Assembly: GCA_046349875.1 (NCBI GenBank)
Contig: JAXMBN010000011.1
Span: forward strand, 85,445-149,444
Direction: 5' to 3'
DNA: 64,000 nucleotides
Source: JAXMBN01 sp046349875
GTDB taxonomy: Bacteria; Planctomycetota; Planctomycetia; Pirellulales; Pirellulaceae
The notes below the pieces were generated by a model. It made no database searches. It was not told where the DNA came from and worked only from the letters and a program-made list of their open reading frames with translations. Within the stretch, counting starts at the first letter, position 1; each line of letters begins with the position of its first letter. Shown here piece after piece: positions 36,111 to 45,074 of the stretch. Position numbers and translations under genes: made by a program.

Positions 36111-37310
36111 CTAACGGACCTCGCGTTTTGCAAAATCGTCATAGAGATCGAGATTTCGCCGTTTTCCCAAGAGCGCAAAAAGATCGCGGATTTGAAGGTG
36201 CATCTCGGCCAAAGTACCAATCTCTTCGGCGCGGCCCCAATACTTGGATCCCATCAAATAATAGTGCGGTTCCTCGGTTGTAAGCCTCCAACCTTCCCAA
36301 CCATCAGACTCTTCATCCAATACGCTCGCATGACGAAGGGGAGTCCAAGTCGTAGATAGTCGTTGTAGAAAGGATAGCTCTCTCGTCGGTTCAGGGAGAC
36401 TCAGTAGGTGATCCCCTTGCACGTCGACGCTCGTCTCGTCCGGCAAGGCGACCGAAACTTGAAATCGATCCGCGTCTAAACTCTGGATGGATTCGATCCC
36501 CAAACAAGGAACGAATGCAAAATGCTGCAACTGCATTTCGGCGATACGTCGAATCTCTAGCACGTTCTCCGAATCGGCCGCCGTTTCCTCGACAAACCAA
36601 GTCACACGCACATCGGTAAAACTGGATGCGAGTCGTTTGAGAAACTCAAAGGCTAAACCGCCTGAGCCCCAAAGGAGATAATGCTGACCGCGGCGAATTT
36701 GACTTGACCTCGGTAGCGTCCGCTGGACTCGATCGCGGACCGATCGCTCGCCAATGGCGAATCCACCTCCCGGCCCCAATCCCCGCTCGGCTCCGGTCCA
36801 CCCACTACAATCCAATAAGACATCCACCAAGGCACTCCACTCTCCTCGGTTTTGTGACTCGACCATCAAGCGAAACTGATCGTTGGCTCGCTCCTGAGGA
36901 ACGACGCATACATTGCCTCCTGTGCGAAGTCGACTCACCGAATGCACCTTGCTATGTGCATGGACGCTATCGTAGATGAGGTCCGTTCGTGCGAGCGGAA
37001 GGAGGTAGTGCTCTACCCATTGACGATAGGTGCAAGCGTCGTCCAATGACAACTCACCCAAGGTGCTACCTTGCGCCTCCAATGCGGCGCGTCCAAGCGA
37101 TGATGTTGCTTCTCGAAGGATGATTGGCATGCGTTGATCTTCCAGCGAACTGGGAAGACCTGCTACGCGATCCGCTTCAAAAAGCTCGACGTAATATCCC
37201 AAAAAACGTGCGTAGAGGGCAGCCTCTATCGCAATCGGTCCACCGCCAAGAATTCCCACTGTCGCGGGCGATTCCACTTCGGGATCCCAATATCCTCGAA
37301 TCGATTCCAT
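36111..37310 (-). CDS. FAD/NAD(P)-binding oxidoreductase coupled to pyrB
   Basis: This 399-residue protein shows two Rossmann dinucleotide sites: TVGILGGGPIAIEAALYARFLG (from about residue 17) with a following acidic ELFEAD, and HYLLWGSGGLAFEFLKRLA in the second half. The 'VLLDCSGWTG' segment between them matches the FAD/NAD domain of flavin monooxygenase or disulfide-reductase-like enzymes. There is no redox CxxC pair. No function is assigned. The ATG shares its A with the TAA stop of pyrB (TAATG at 37312-37308), so the two proteins are translated in a coupled way. A link to pyrimidine metabolism is possible, but no dihydroorotate dehydrogenase signature is seen. Confidence 0.7.
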   Translation of the reverse strand: MESIRGYWDPEVESPATVGILGGGPIAIEAALYARFLGYYVELFEADRVAGLPSSLEDQRMPIILREATSSLGRAALEAQGSTLGELSLDDACTYRQWVEHYLLPLARTDLIYDSVHAHSKVHSVSRLRTGGNVCVVPQERANDQFRLMVESQNRGEWSALVDVLLDCSGWTGAERGLGPGGGFAIGERSVRDRVQRTLPRSSQIRRGQHYLLWGSGGLAFEFLKRLASSFTDVRVTWFVEETAADSENVLEIRRIAEMQLQHFAFVPCLGIESIQSLDADRFQVSVALPDETSVDVQGDHLLSLPEPTRELSFLQRLSTTWTPLRHASVLDEESDGWEGWRLTTEEPHYYLMGSKYWGRAEEIGTLAEMHLQIRDLFALLGKRRNLDLYDDFAKREVR

Positions 37311-38269
37311 TACGATTTTCGCCCCAACAACAACCACAGTGAAGCCATACGAATGGCGATTCCATTGGTAACTTGTTTTAAGATGACCGAATGGGGTCCA
37401 TCCGCAACTTCCGGGGTCAATTCCACTCCGCGATTGATCGGCCCAGGAGCCATAATCAAGATATCTTTCTTGCTCTTCGCCATCCGTTCTTTCGTCATTG
37501 CATAGAGCAAAGCATACTCGTGAACCGAAGGGAACGGTCGCGTTGCTTGACGTTCGAATTGGATGCGAAGCAAATTCAAAACGTCACATCGCGGCAGTAT
37601 GGCATCCAGACTATGAGATACCTCCACCCCTAACGATTCCCATTGTCGACTGACGAGCGTCGCTGGCCCACACAAGATGACGTGAGCCCCCAACTTCTTG
37701 AGGCCCCAAACATTGGAGCGAGCCGTTCGGCTATGCGCGATGTCACCGACGAGGGCTACCGTAAGACCTTCCAACGATCCTCGCTGTTGCCGAATGGTAA
37801 GAATATCGAGCAAACCTTGAGTAGGATGCTCGTGCGGTCCGTCTCCAGCATTCAATACCGAGCATTGCAAGTGTCGCGCTAAGAGTTGCGGCGTTCCAGG
37901 AGTCGAATGCCGCACCACCACAGCATCCACACCCATGGCTTCAATGGTTTTCGCTGTATCGATAAAGGTCTCGCCCTTGGCGGTGCTCGAAGTTCCAGGT
38001 GAGAACTCCACCGTATCCGCCCCAAGCCGTTTCGCTGCCAACGAAAAGCTATTGCGCGTTCGAGTACTATTCTCAAAAAACAAATTGGCCATCGTTCGGC
38101 CGCGCAAAAGATCCAACCTGTTTTTCCCCCCATGCGTTGCGGCATGAAGAGTCTCGGCCGTATCCAGAATGAGCTCAATTTCTTCGCGAGTCAGGGACTC
38201 AAGTCCCAAAAGATGATGGTGGTTCCATCGTGTTGGTGCGGACTGCAAATCAGAATCCGTTGCAAGCAT
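37310..38269 (-). CDS. pyrB: Aspartate carbamoyltransferase catalytic subunit
   Basis: This enzyme joins carbamoyl phosphate and L-aspartate in the first committed step of pyrimidine synthesis. The carbamoyl-phosphate loop FFENSTRTRNSF (64-75, STRTR 68-72), GDGPHEHPTQGLLD (143-155, HPTQ 148-151) and the late APGPINRGVEL are the classical motifs, with K99 in TAKGET. Its 319 residues match the PyrB family. No pyrI regulatory subunit or pyrC is adjacent; instead a flavoprotein gene is coupled downstream. Confidence 0.95.
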   Translation of the reverse strand: MLATDSDLQSAPTRWNHHHLLGLESLTREEIELILDTAETLHAATHGGKNRLDLLRGRTMANLFFENSTRTRNSFSLAAKRLGADTVEFSPGTSSTAKGETFIDTAKTIEAMGVDAVVVRHSTPGTPQLLARHLQCSVLNAGDGPHEHPTQGLLDILTIRQQRGSLEGLTVALVGDIAHSRTARSNVWGLKKLGAHVILCGPATLVSRQWESLGVEVSHSLDAILPRCDVLNLLRIQFERQATRPFPSVHEYALLYAMTKERMAKSKKDILIMAPGPINRGVELTPEVADGPHSVILKQVTNGIAIRMASLWLLLGRKS

Positions 38270-38458
38270 TTCTCAACTCCTCATCGAAAAGCGAATCCAT
38301 TGTAGACCGTTGCTAGCAAATCGACGAGACGAAGATCGGCAAAGCAGGGGTTTCGCGCAAAGTTTGCGGATTAAATGAACTTTTCCTTTAAGTTTTGTGA
38401 TCGAGGCTCCGATGAAAAGGATATCCCTAATTCACAAGCCCGTGTTTGGAACAGCCCC

Positions 38459-39007
38459 ATGCTTCGAGTTCAATCCGCCTTCCGCATGTCCTCAATTCGA
38501 TTGGCTCACTCGGTTGCATTTGCCGCCTTGGCCCTGAGCCTCACTGGCTGCTCGACCTTCTTTGGGGATAAGCCCAAAGGGGCCATGGGAAACCTAGACT
38601 TACGACCGTTGGAAGCCGCAGGATATAGCGTTGGCGCCAATGGACTTCAGGTCCCTGTGCAACTTCCAGAAGATGGCCGTCCCAGCGTTGTTCTTGAAGT
38701 TCAAGACGGCAAACGACATATGGAACGCATTCCTCTCAACCCTGAGAAGCCTACATTCATCGATGATATCGTAAAAGATGCCAAACTCGTCGAACGCGTT
38801 GGGCGAATTGATGTCACCATCCTTCGACCCAATGGTCCAAACCAACCTCCGGTGCGAATGGATGTTGATTTCGATTCCAAAGGGAAGCAAGTCATGGTCG
38901 ATCAGAACTACTCGCTTCGCGCAGGTGACCACATCCTTGTTCGTCGTAACTCAGAGAGCTTCTTGGACCGCATGGTCATGAAATCAGCTCCATGGATGAA
39001 ACGCTAA
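38459..39007 (+). CDS. Lipoprotein with SLBB-like C-terminal segment
   Basis: This protein of 182 residues (start uncertain; 38375 or 38486 also open) has a lipoprotein signal with lipobox LTGC. The mature part has a short linker and two beta-rich segments. The last, DQNYSLRAGDHILVRRNSESFLDRM, resembles the soluble ligand-binding beta-grasp (SLBB) region of polysaccharide export proteins ('V-x-L-x-x-GD-x-I-x-V'). It is possibly a periplasmic part of an export apparatus, but no wza/wzc-type neighbour is found. Confidence 0.6.
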   Translation: MLRVQSAFRMSSIRLAHSVAFAALALSLTGCSTFFGDKPKGAMGNLDLRPLEAAGYSVGANGLQVPVQLPEDGRPSVVLEVQDGKRHMERIPLNPEKPTFIDDIVKDAKLVERVGRIDVTILRPNGPNQPPVRMDVDFDSKGKQVMVDQNYSLRAGDHILVRRNSESFLDRMVMKSAPWMKR

Positions 39008-39008
39008 A

Positions 39009-40328
39009 CTATCCTTGAGGCGCCGATGGCAACTCGTCGCGCATACGATAAAAGAGAGCCAGTGGCAGGACCAGCAACATCATCATCCAGAAGACGGACG
39101 AGATAGGCCATTGAAGAAGCTGAGCGACCGCCTCAAATAGCTGATAGAGCGGTCCCGAGATCAAGATCCCAACAAAGTTGGCTTGATTCATAGTCGCAAT
39201 CATTCGCCCTTTGATGGCCGCAGGTGGCTTCTTTTGCAGAAAGACTTGGAGTGGAATCGCATAGATCGCTGCTGCCATTCCCATGATGAAAAGCACAACA
39301 AAGCTGCCTTGATATCCGAGCATCGATAGCTTCGACTGCGGTTCAGCTGGATTGCTCTTCCAAAAACCAAGAAATACCAAAGCAACGACGATCCCCCAAA
39401 GGCCCATCTTGACTTGCTTGGCGGGGCGCATCTTCTTGAGAAATAGACCTGCGATCACGGACCCCAGTACGATTCCAAACGCGATCGCAGCAACTAACAA
39501 GCTTGTCTTGGTCTTGTCCACATGCAGGAGATCTTTCCCCAACCGATTAACCGTTGGTACCGCAATCCCCGAAACCATCCAAAATACACAACTCACAAGA
39601 AGTGCGGCGAGTAGCGGTCGATCAATCCAAAGGAGATGGCGAATGTCTTTGGACACGCCGAGATCCTCTGCCGTTAGCTTCGCATGTGGCTGGGCTGGAG
39701 GTGTTGGCCGAATGAACCAAGCTGCTGCAGTCCCGACGCATGCAAGACCAACACCGACCATCGATCCGATCCAGAGGGGCTGGGCATTCAATGGCTTTCC
39801 TTCTTCGGCCACTAATAGCCAATCGCCCATCGCGCCTGCGGCCACCGTTCCAAAAATGATGGCCAAAAAGGTCGACATCAAGATAATGCCATTGGCTCGT
39901 GCGAGATCCTTCTCTTTGAAAAGCTCAGGCAGAATCCCATACTTTCCCGGTCCGAAAAAGGTGGAGTGTGTTCCCATCAAAAAAAGAACACTCCAAGTCC
40001 CGAGAGCACCGAACCAATCGTACGAAAGGAAGGCCACAACGCCCAACGTCATGATTCCGATTTCGGCGATCTTGGCAAGGAAAATAACCCTGCTCTTACT
40101 AAAGCGGTCCGACAGAAAGCCTGCCAGACCGCTCAGCAATACGAACGGCAAGGAGAAAACGGTGGTCGCCCATCCTTGCACATCCGTTCCCGCAACCGCC
40201 AGAAGCAATATCAACTGCTTGAACAAGTTGTCGTTGAATGCACCCAAAAATTGAGTGACGGTCATTCCCCAAAACGACTTGTCCTCAAACAGCTCGATCT
40301 GCTTCTCGGCAACGGGCGATTCCGACAT
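39009..40328 (-). CDS. MFS transporter (LplT-like)
   Basis: This 439-residue major facilitator superfamily permease opens with FWGMTVTQFLGAFNDNLFKQLI and the loop 2-3 signature GFLSDRFSKSRVI. HSTFFGPGKYGILPELF and ARANGIILMSTFLAIIFGTV are shared with LplT-type lysophospholipid flippases and related acyltransferase-linked MFS proteins. About twelve helices are visible. It starts 7 bp after thiC on the same strand, so it is in the thiC transcript, yet nothing links it to thiamine by sequence. Confidence 0.85.
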   Translation of the reverse strand: MSESPVAEKQIELFEDKSFWGMTVTQFLGAFNDNLFKQLILLLAVAGTDVQGWATTVFSLPFVLLSGLAGFLSDRFSKSRVIFLAKIAEIGIMTLGVVAFLSYDWFGALGTWSVLFLMGTHSTFFGPGKYGILPELFKEKDLARANGIILMSTFLAIIFGTVAAGAMGDWLLVAEEGKPLNAQPLWIGSMVGVGLACVGTAAAWFIRPTPPAQPHAKLTAEDLGVSKDIRHLLWIDRPLLAALLVSCVFWMVSGIAVPTVNRLGKDLLHVDKTKTSLLVAAIAFGIVLGSVIAGLFLKKMRPAKQVKMGLWGIVVALVFLGFWKSNPAEPQSKLSMLGYQGSFVVLFIMGMAAAIYAIPLQVFLQKKPPAAIKGRMIATMNQANFVGILISGPLYQLFEAVAQLLQWPISSVFWMMMLLVLPLALFYRMRDELPSAPQG

Positions 40329-40335
40329 AGTCAGC

Positions 40336-41661
40336 CTAGCTCTTCAATACTTCAAGTTGCTTCTTGTCTGCCATCTTGCGGATATCTTCGGTAATTCGCA
40401 TCGAGCAATACTTAGGACCGCACATGCTGCAGAAGTGAGCGCTCTTGAAGGTATCCTGAGGAAGCGTTTCATCGTGATAGGCTTTGGCCGTTTCAGGATC
40501 CAACGAAAGTCGGAATTGTTCGTTCCAGTCAAAAGCGAATCTTGCCTTGGAAAGAGCGTCATCGCGATCGCGCGATCCTGGACGATGGCGAGCCACATCT
40601 GCCGAGTGCGCTGCAATCTTGTAGGCGATCACGCCTTGCTTCACATCTTCACGATTGGGCAATCCAAGGTGTTCTTTGGGGGTCACATAGCAAAGCATGG
40701 CAGCGCCTGCCCAACCTGCTAATGCGGCTCCGATGGCGCTGGTGATGTGGTCATAACCAGGAGCAATATCCGTCACCAAAGGACCAAGCACATAGAAGGG
40801 TGCACCATGGCAAACTTCAATTTGCTTTTGAACATTCATTGCGATTTGGTCCATAGGAACGTGCCCCGGTCCTTCGACCATGACCTGCGTCCCTTTCTCC
40901 CAACTTCGCTTCACACATCGCCCCAACACTTCGAGTTCCGCGAACTGCGCGGCATCGCTGGCATCGGCCAAGCAACCGGGACGCAATCCGTCGCCGAGAC
41001 TCCAAGTGACATCGTATTGCTTCATGATGTCGCACAGGTCTTCGAAGTGTTCGTAAAGAGGATTCTGCTTTTGGTGAGCCATCATCCATTTGGCGATGAG
41101 CGATCCACCCCGACTGACAATGCCTGTAACGCGTTGCACGGTAAGGTGCAAATGCTCTAACAAAACACCGCAGTGAATCGTCATGTAGTCGACCCCCTGC
41201 TTCGCTTGATGCTCGACCATATCCAAGAAATGCTGGGCACGCATATCTTCAATATTGCCACCCAACTCTTCGAGCATTTGATAGATCGGTACGGTACCGA
41301 TGGGTACCGTGGATTTGGCGATAATCTCTTTGCGGATCTGATCGATCGATTTTCCAGTCGAAAGATCCATGACCGTATCGGCACCGTAGTGAACGGCCGT
41401 ATGAAGCTTGTCCAACTCTTCATCGATGTTACTGGTAACAGCCGAGTTACCGATATTGGCATTGATCTTGCATTTCGCCGCAATGCCAATGGCCATCGGC
41501 TCGAGTCTGCCTTGCAAGTGAACCTTGTTGGCTGGAATGACCATGCGTCCCTCAGCCACTTCAACGCGCACCGTCTCGGGAGCCAGATTCTCTCGTTGGG
41601 CCACGAACTCCATTTCGGGGGTGATTTGTCCCGACCTTGCGGCGAGAATTTGAGTCGTCAT
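40336..41661 (-). CDS. thiC: Phosphomethylpyrimidine synthase
   Basis: This radical-SAM enzyme rearranges aminoimidazole ribotide to HMP-P, the pyrimidine part of thiamine. It is a short-form ThiC of 441 residues without the N-terminal associated domain. Recognisable blocks are NANIGNSAVTS, GADTVMDLSTG, TIHCGVLLEHL, VSRGGSLIAKWM, GDGLRPGCLADA and VEGPGHVPMDQI. The C-terminal cluster motif is CSMCGPKYCSM (C411, C414, C419). The start has GAGGAG 9 bases upstream. I looked for a TPP riboswitch in the 335-bp upstream gap and saw none. Confidence 0.96.
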   Translation of the reverse strand: MTTQILAARSGQITPEMEFVAQRENLAPETVRVEVAEGRMVIPANKVHLQGRLEPMAIGIAAKCKINANIGNSAVTSNIDEELDKLHTAVHYGADTVMDLSTGKSIDQIRKEIIAKSTVPIGTVPIYQMLEELGGNIEDMRAQHFLDMVEHQAKQGVDYMTIHCGVLLEHLHLTVQRVTGIVSRGGSLIAKWMMAHQKQNPLYEHFEDLCDIMKQYDVTWSLGDGLRPGCLADASDAAQFAELEVLGRCVKRSWEKGTQVMVEGPGHVPMDQIAMNVQKQIEVCHGAPFYVLGPLVTDIAPGYDHITSAIGAALAGWAGAAMLCYVTPKEHLGLPNREDVKQGVIAYKIAAHSADVARHRPGSRDRDDALSKARFAFDWNEQFRLSLDPETAKAYHDETLPQDTFKSAHFCSMCGPKYCSMRITEDIRKMADKKQLEVLKS

Positions 41662-41996
41662 GCAGATACGCTCCTCTACGTGTATGCGTCAAACGCTAAT
41701 TTTTTGCCTAGATGGGCCTATTCCCATTGCAGGCCCCTAGTGTACCAATTCCCTTCTCATGACAGAAGCGACCCACTAGGGCTCTAGGGGTGTTTCCCAC
41801 CTTTCGATGGTGACGTAGTTCGATGTGAGAATTGAGAAATCGAGTGCAAGTCGATTTTTCTGGTGATTGCAACACAATCCACGCCGATGATGTTGTCATT
41901 TATCGCACCGAATGCGAGTGGGAGGCCGGGTGCCAAATCGTCCTTGGATTAAGATAGTAGAGATCGAAGCACGTTGTTCAGTTCTTTGATGGCCGC
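41662..41996. other. Divergent intergenic region, thiC / histidine kinase
   Basis: Promoters for both genes should lie here. No TPP riboswitch signature (no CTGAGA core or its paired P4-P5 block) is present on either strand. Nothing else was recognised. Confidence 0.5.
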
Positions 41997-43403
41997 ATGA
42001 TAGACCGATCCCCCATACAACCAAGAAGCCTTCGTCGTGCCTGGGTGATGGCCTACCTTGGTACGACGTGTTTGGTTGTGATTGCGACAACGCTCGCCGG
42101 TTGGTGGTATGCGAATCGTCAATCTCAATCGATTGTCGAAGAACGATTGCGAGCCATCATCCAGGTCGTCGCCACTCCATCCTATCCACTCAACGGTCCG
42201 GTCCTGCGATCGATTGCAGGCCTCTCCAATGCGGAGATCGTACTTCTCGATCGGCAAGGAAAGTGGGTCGATGGTACCCAGAATGGCATCCCCAAAGGAA
42301 CCTCTTACAAATCACCACCTCCCAACGCCAGCAATCACATTCAATTCGACCACCGATTTTTTGCCCCTGACCAACAAATCTATCATGCCGCTTGGAGGCA
42401 TTTTGAACCTACAAGTGGCATGGCATCCAATCCCGATGCGTTTTGGATTGGGGTGCTCGTCTCGCAAGAGGACGTGCAGAGACAACGATGGCAGATTTTG
42501 GTGCTTCCGGCGATCACAGGAATCGCTCTTGCCATATCGCTTGCAACGATTGCCTTCTGGCTAACCGATCGTGTGGTTCGACGGATTCAGAAGATGCAGC
42601 GCAAGGTCGAACAAATTGCGGAGGGCGATTACACTCCCATCGAACAATTCGGCCCTCACGATGAACTCCATGGATTGACGGAGAGCATTAATCGGATGTC
42701 GAACGATCTTCGGAGTTTGGCCAACCGAGTTCAATCTGCAGAGCGAGAACGACTCATTCATGCCTTGGCATCGGGACTTTCCCACGATTTAAGAAACACG
42801 TTGACGGGCGCTCGATTGGCACTGCAACTCCATCAAAAGACTTGCCATTCCGATCCCGAAAGCCAAGATGTCGCTGTTCGGCAACTTCAACTGGCCGAAG
42901 AACAATTGGTCCGTTGGATGACGCTTTCGGGTGAAAAAGAATCGGGGGCAGCGCAAAGCGTTCAAGCCATACTCGATCGCATTCGACAGCTTGTTTCACC
43001 AACGGCCGACCACCACCATTGCCAGTTTACATTGGATTGCGATGGCCCGACCTCTCAAGTCTCTTTGCCCCATGGGGAACTCGTTACCTCCGCCGTTCTC
43101 AATCTCGTCCACAATGCCATTCAAGCGGCTGGGGTTCAGGGCTGGGTTCGGCTACGCGTTGAATTGCCCGACAATGCGTCGATTCGATTTGAAATCATCG
43201 ACAATGGTCCAGGTCCCTCAGCTGAAATGGTCGACCGCATGTTTGATCCGTTGGTCACTTCCAAACGCGAAGGTGTTGGACTAGGACTGACGCTGGTACG
43301 GCGCGTCGCTCATCAACTTCGAGGACGAATCGAATGGTTTCGACGCGAAGATTGTACCCATTTCCTTTTCGAGCTTCCTCGGTCCCGTACCGATGCGGCA
43401 TAG
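41997..43403 (+). CDS. Sensor histidine kinase
   Basis: This 468-residue membrane protein has helix 1 (VMAYLGTTCLVVIATTLAGWW), a periplasmic sensor region of about 125 residues, helix 2 (VLPAITGIALAISLATIAFWL), a HAMP domain (DRVVRRIQKMQRKVEQIAEGDYTPI), a HisKA-like segment with the phosphoacceptor H263 in LASGLSHDLRNTLTG, and a HATPase domain with N box NLVHNAIQAAG, DNGPGPS and GVGLGLTLV. It precedes an NtrC-type regulator by 67 bp, so the two are a two-component pair. Confidence 0.92.
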   Translation: MIDRSPIQPRSLRRAWVMAYLGTTCLVVIATTLAGWWYANRQSQSIVEERLRAIIQVVATPSYPLNGPVLRSIAGLSNAEIVLLDRQGKWVDGTQNGIPKGTSYKSPPPNASNHIQFDHRFFAPDQQIYHAAWRHFEPTSGMASNPDAFWIGVLVSQEDVQRQRWQILVLPAITGIALAISLATIAFWLTDRVVRRIQKMQRKVEQIAEGDYTPIEQFGPHDELHGLTESINRMSNDLRSLANRVQSAERERLIHALASGLSHDLRNTLTGARLALQLHQKTCHSDPESQDVAVRQLQLAEEQLVRWMTLSGEKESGAAQSVQAILDRIRQLVSPTADHHHCQFTLDCDGPTSQVSLPHGELVTSAVLNLVHNAIQAAGVQGWVRLRVELPDNASIRFEIIDNGPGPSAEMVDRMFDPLVTSKREGVGLGLTLVRRVAHQLRGRIEWFRREDCTHFLFELPRSRTDAA

Positions 43404-43470
43404 GCTCATCAAGCCTGCTTGAACTGAACGAACCAAACATTACGCAGTATTGCGGAACGCGAAATCGAAA

Positions 43471-44892
43471 ATGACTATGCCACACCTTCTCATTGCCGAT
43501 GATGAACAGGCTATCTCTTGGAGCCTCAAAAAACACTTTCAGGCAGAAGGATATACGGTCGACGCTGTCTCGTCAGCGGAAGCGGCGATCGAGTGCGCCT
43601 CCAAAGTTGCGCCCGATGCCATCATTCTCGACGTTCGCTTGCCAGGCATTTCCGGTCTCGAAGCCATCCCCAAACTCAAGTCGATCGCACCTTCGGCCCC
43701 CATAGTTTTGATCACAGCGTTTGGCGACCTTTCAACGGCCATCGAGGCCTATCGACTTCAAGTCTCGGAATATTTGACCAAGCCGTTCGATTTGGATCGC
43801 GCTTCGGAGATCATTCGCAATCTACTTTCCAGCTCGCATCAATCGGCAGCGGAAGAATCCGCTTCCGCGACGGTGGATACGATAAGCGAGCCTTCGTTGA
43901 TCGGATGTTCGCCGGTCATGCAAGAGGTATTTAAGAAGATTGCGCTTGCGGCCAATAGCGATGTCCCTGTTCTGATCACCGGTGAAAGCGGCACGGGAAA
44001 GGAACTTACGGCAGCAGCGATTCATCGCAATAGTGGACGTCGAAACCACCCTTACATCCCAGTGGCCCTCCCTGCCCTTCCACCTTCGCTCATTGAATCA
44101 GAACTATTCGGCCATGTGAAAGGAGCATTCACAGGGGCCAACGAGAACCGCGAAGGCCTCTTTGCTCTCGCTTCAGGCGGAACGGTGCTGCTTGATGAAA
44201 TCGGCGACCTACCACTGCCTCAACAGGTCAAATTACTGCGAGTCCTGGAGCAGGGACACTATACTCCCGTAGGAGACATACGCCCACGACGATGCGATGT
44301 TCGTATCATTGCTGCAACCCACCAGGATCTGCCCAGTCGCATCGCTGAAGGTGAATTTCGACAGGACCTCTTCTTTCGATTGGCGGTCTTTGAAATTCGT
44401 TTGCCGCCACTTCGAGAACGTCGGGAAGATATCCCATTGCTGTGCCATTCGATCTTGAGCCGGCTTCGCTATTCGCATCCTCAAACTTCGATCGATACCA
44501 CCGCGATGACGGAACTGCAACAACGTCGCTGGATTGGCAATGTGCGTGAATTGCGAAACACACTGGAACATGCCGCCTTGATGGCGCGTGGCGGCCCTAT
44601 CTCCCTTTACCATCTCCCTGCCCCACAAACCATGAACCCAACTTCGAATAGTCTTTCGGGTTCACTGTCCGAAGTCGTCGAGTCATGGGCAAGACAACGA
44701 CTTTCGGATCAACCAGATTCACAGACGAACTTGTTCGAACAGTTTTTGGACGAAACGGAACCCTCTTTATTGCGAGTTTGCCTGGAAGCCACCAAAGGCA
44801 ACAAAGCCAACGCGGCGACTCTGTTGGGCATTCATCGCGCTACGCTGCGAGAAAAGCTCCGACGCCATGGTATGGCCGACTCCGACGGCTGA
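43471..44892 (+). CDS. NtrC-family sigma-54-dependent response regulator
   Basis: This 473-residue protein has a receiver domain with acids D10/D11, phosphoacceptor D54 (ILDVRLPG) and K104 (LTKPFD). The AAA+ domain has Walker A GESGTGKE (171-178), the sigma-54 contact loop GAFTGA (218-223) and the Walker B block TVLLDEIGDLPL. The C-terminal Fis-type HTH is KANAATLLGIHRATLREKLRRHG. Activation opens promoters of the -24/-12 class. It lies between the sensor kinase and the efflux genes, which are the likely targets. Start choice: 43471 or 43477. Confidence 0.92.
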   Translation: MTMPHLLIADDEQAISWSLKKHFQAEGYTVDAVSSAEAAIECASKVAPDAIILDVRLPGISGLEAIPKLKSIAPSAPIVLITAFGDLSTAIEAYRLQVSEYLTKPFDLDRASEIIRNLLSSSHQSAAEESASATVDTISEPSLIGCSPVMQEVFKKIALAANSDVPVLITGESGTGKELTAAAIHRNSGRRNHPYIPVALPALPPSLIESELFGHVKGAFTGANENREGLFALASGGTVLLDEIGDLPLPQQVKLLRVLEQGHYTPVGDIRPRRCDVRIIAATHQDLPSRIAEGEFRQDLFFRLAVFEIRLPPLRERREDIPLLCHSILSRLRYSHPQTSIDTTAMTELQQRRWIGNVRELRNTLEHAALMARGGPISLYHLPAPQTMNPTSNSLSGSLSEVVESWARQRLSDQPDSQTNLFEQFLDETEPSLLRVCLEATKGNKANAATLLGIHRATLREKLRRHGMADSDG

Positions 44893-45074
44893 ACCTCCCA
44901 GCCCTCCCAGAATGCCGACCCCACGACCGATTTCTTGTAACCAAGCCCGTTCTTGAGGATCTGCCCTCTTACGGGCCGAAAAGCGGTTACTCCATAATGC
45001 GACGATCGGTCCAACGCGAACGGTCGGACATGTTCGCGCCGGGTCCGCTACTTCGAAAGAAATGGCAAATGCAA

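Noticed and set aside
36111..37310. E1-like activating enzyme for the ubiquitin-like protein
   Set aside because: The Rossmann motifs looked suggestive, but there is no ThiF/E1 nucleotide-binding pattern, no CxxC zinc pairs, and the gene is coupled to pyrB 31 kb away.
39352..40254. 300-residue plus-strand ORF opposite the MFS transporter
   Set aside because: The minus strand encodes a clear twelve-helix MFS protein; the plus-strand frame is Pro/Arg-rich and unrelated to any family.
41662..41996. TPP riboswitch upstream of thiC
   Set aside because: The CTGAGA core and the second conserved block are absent on both strands in this gap.
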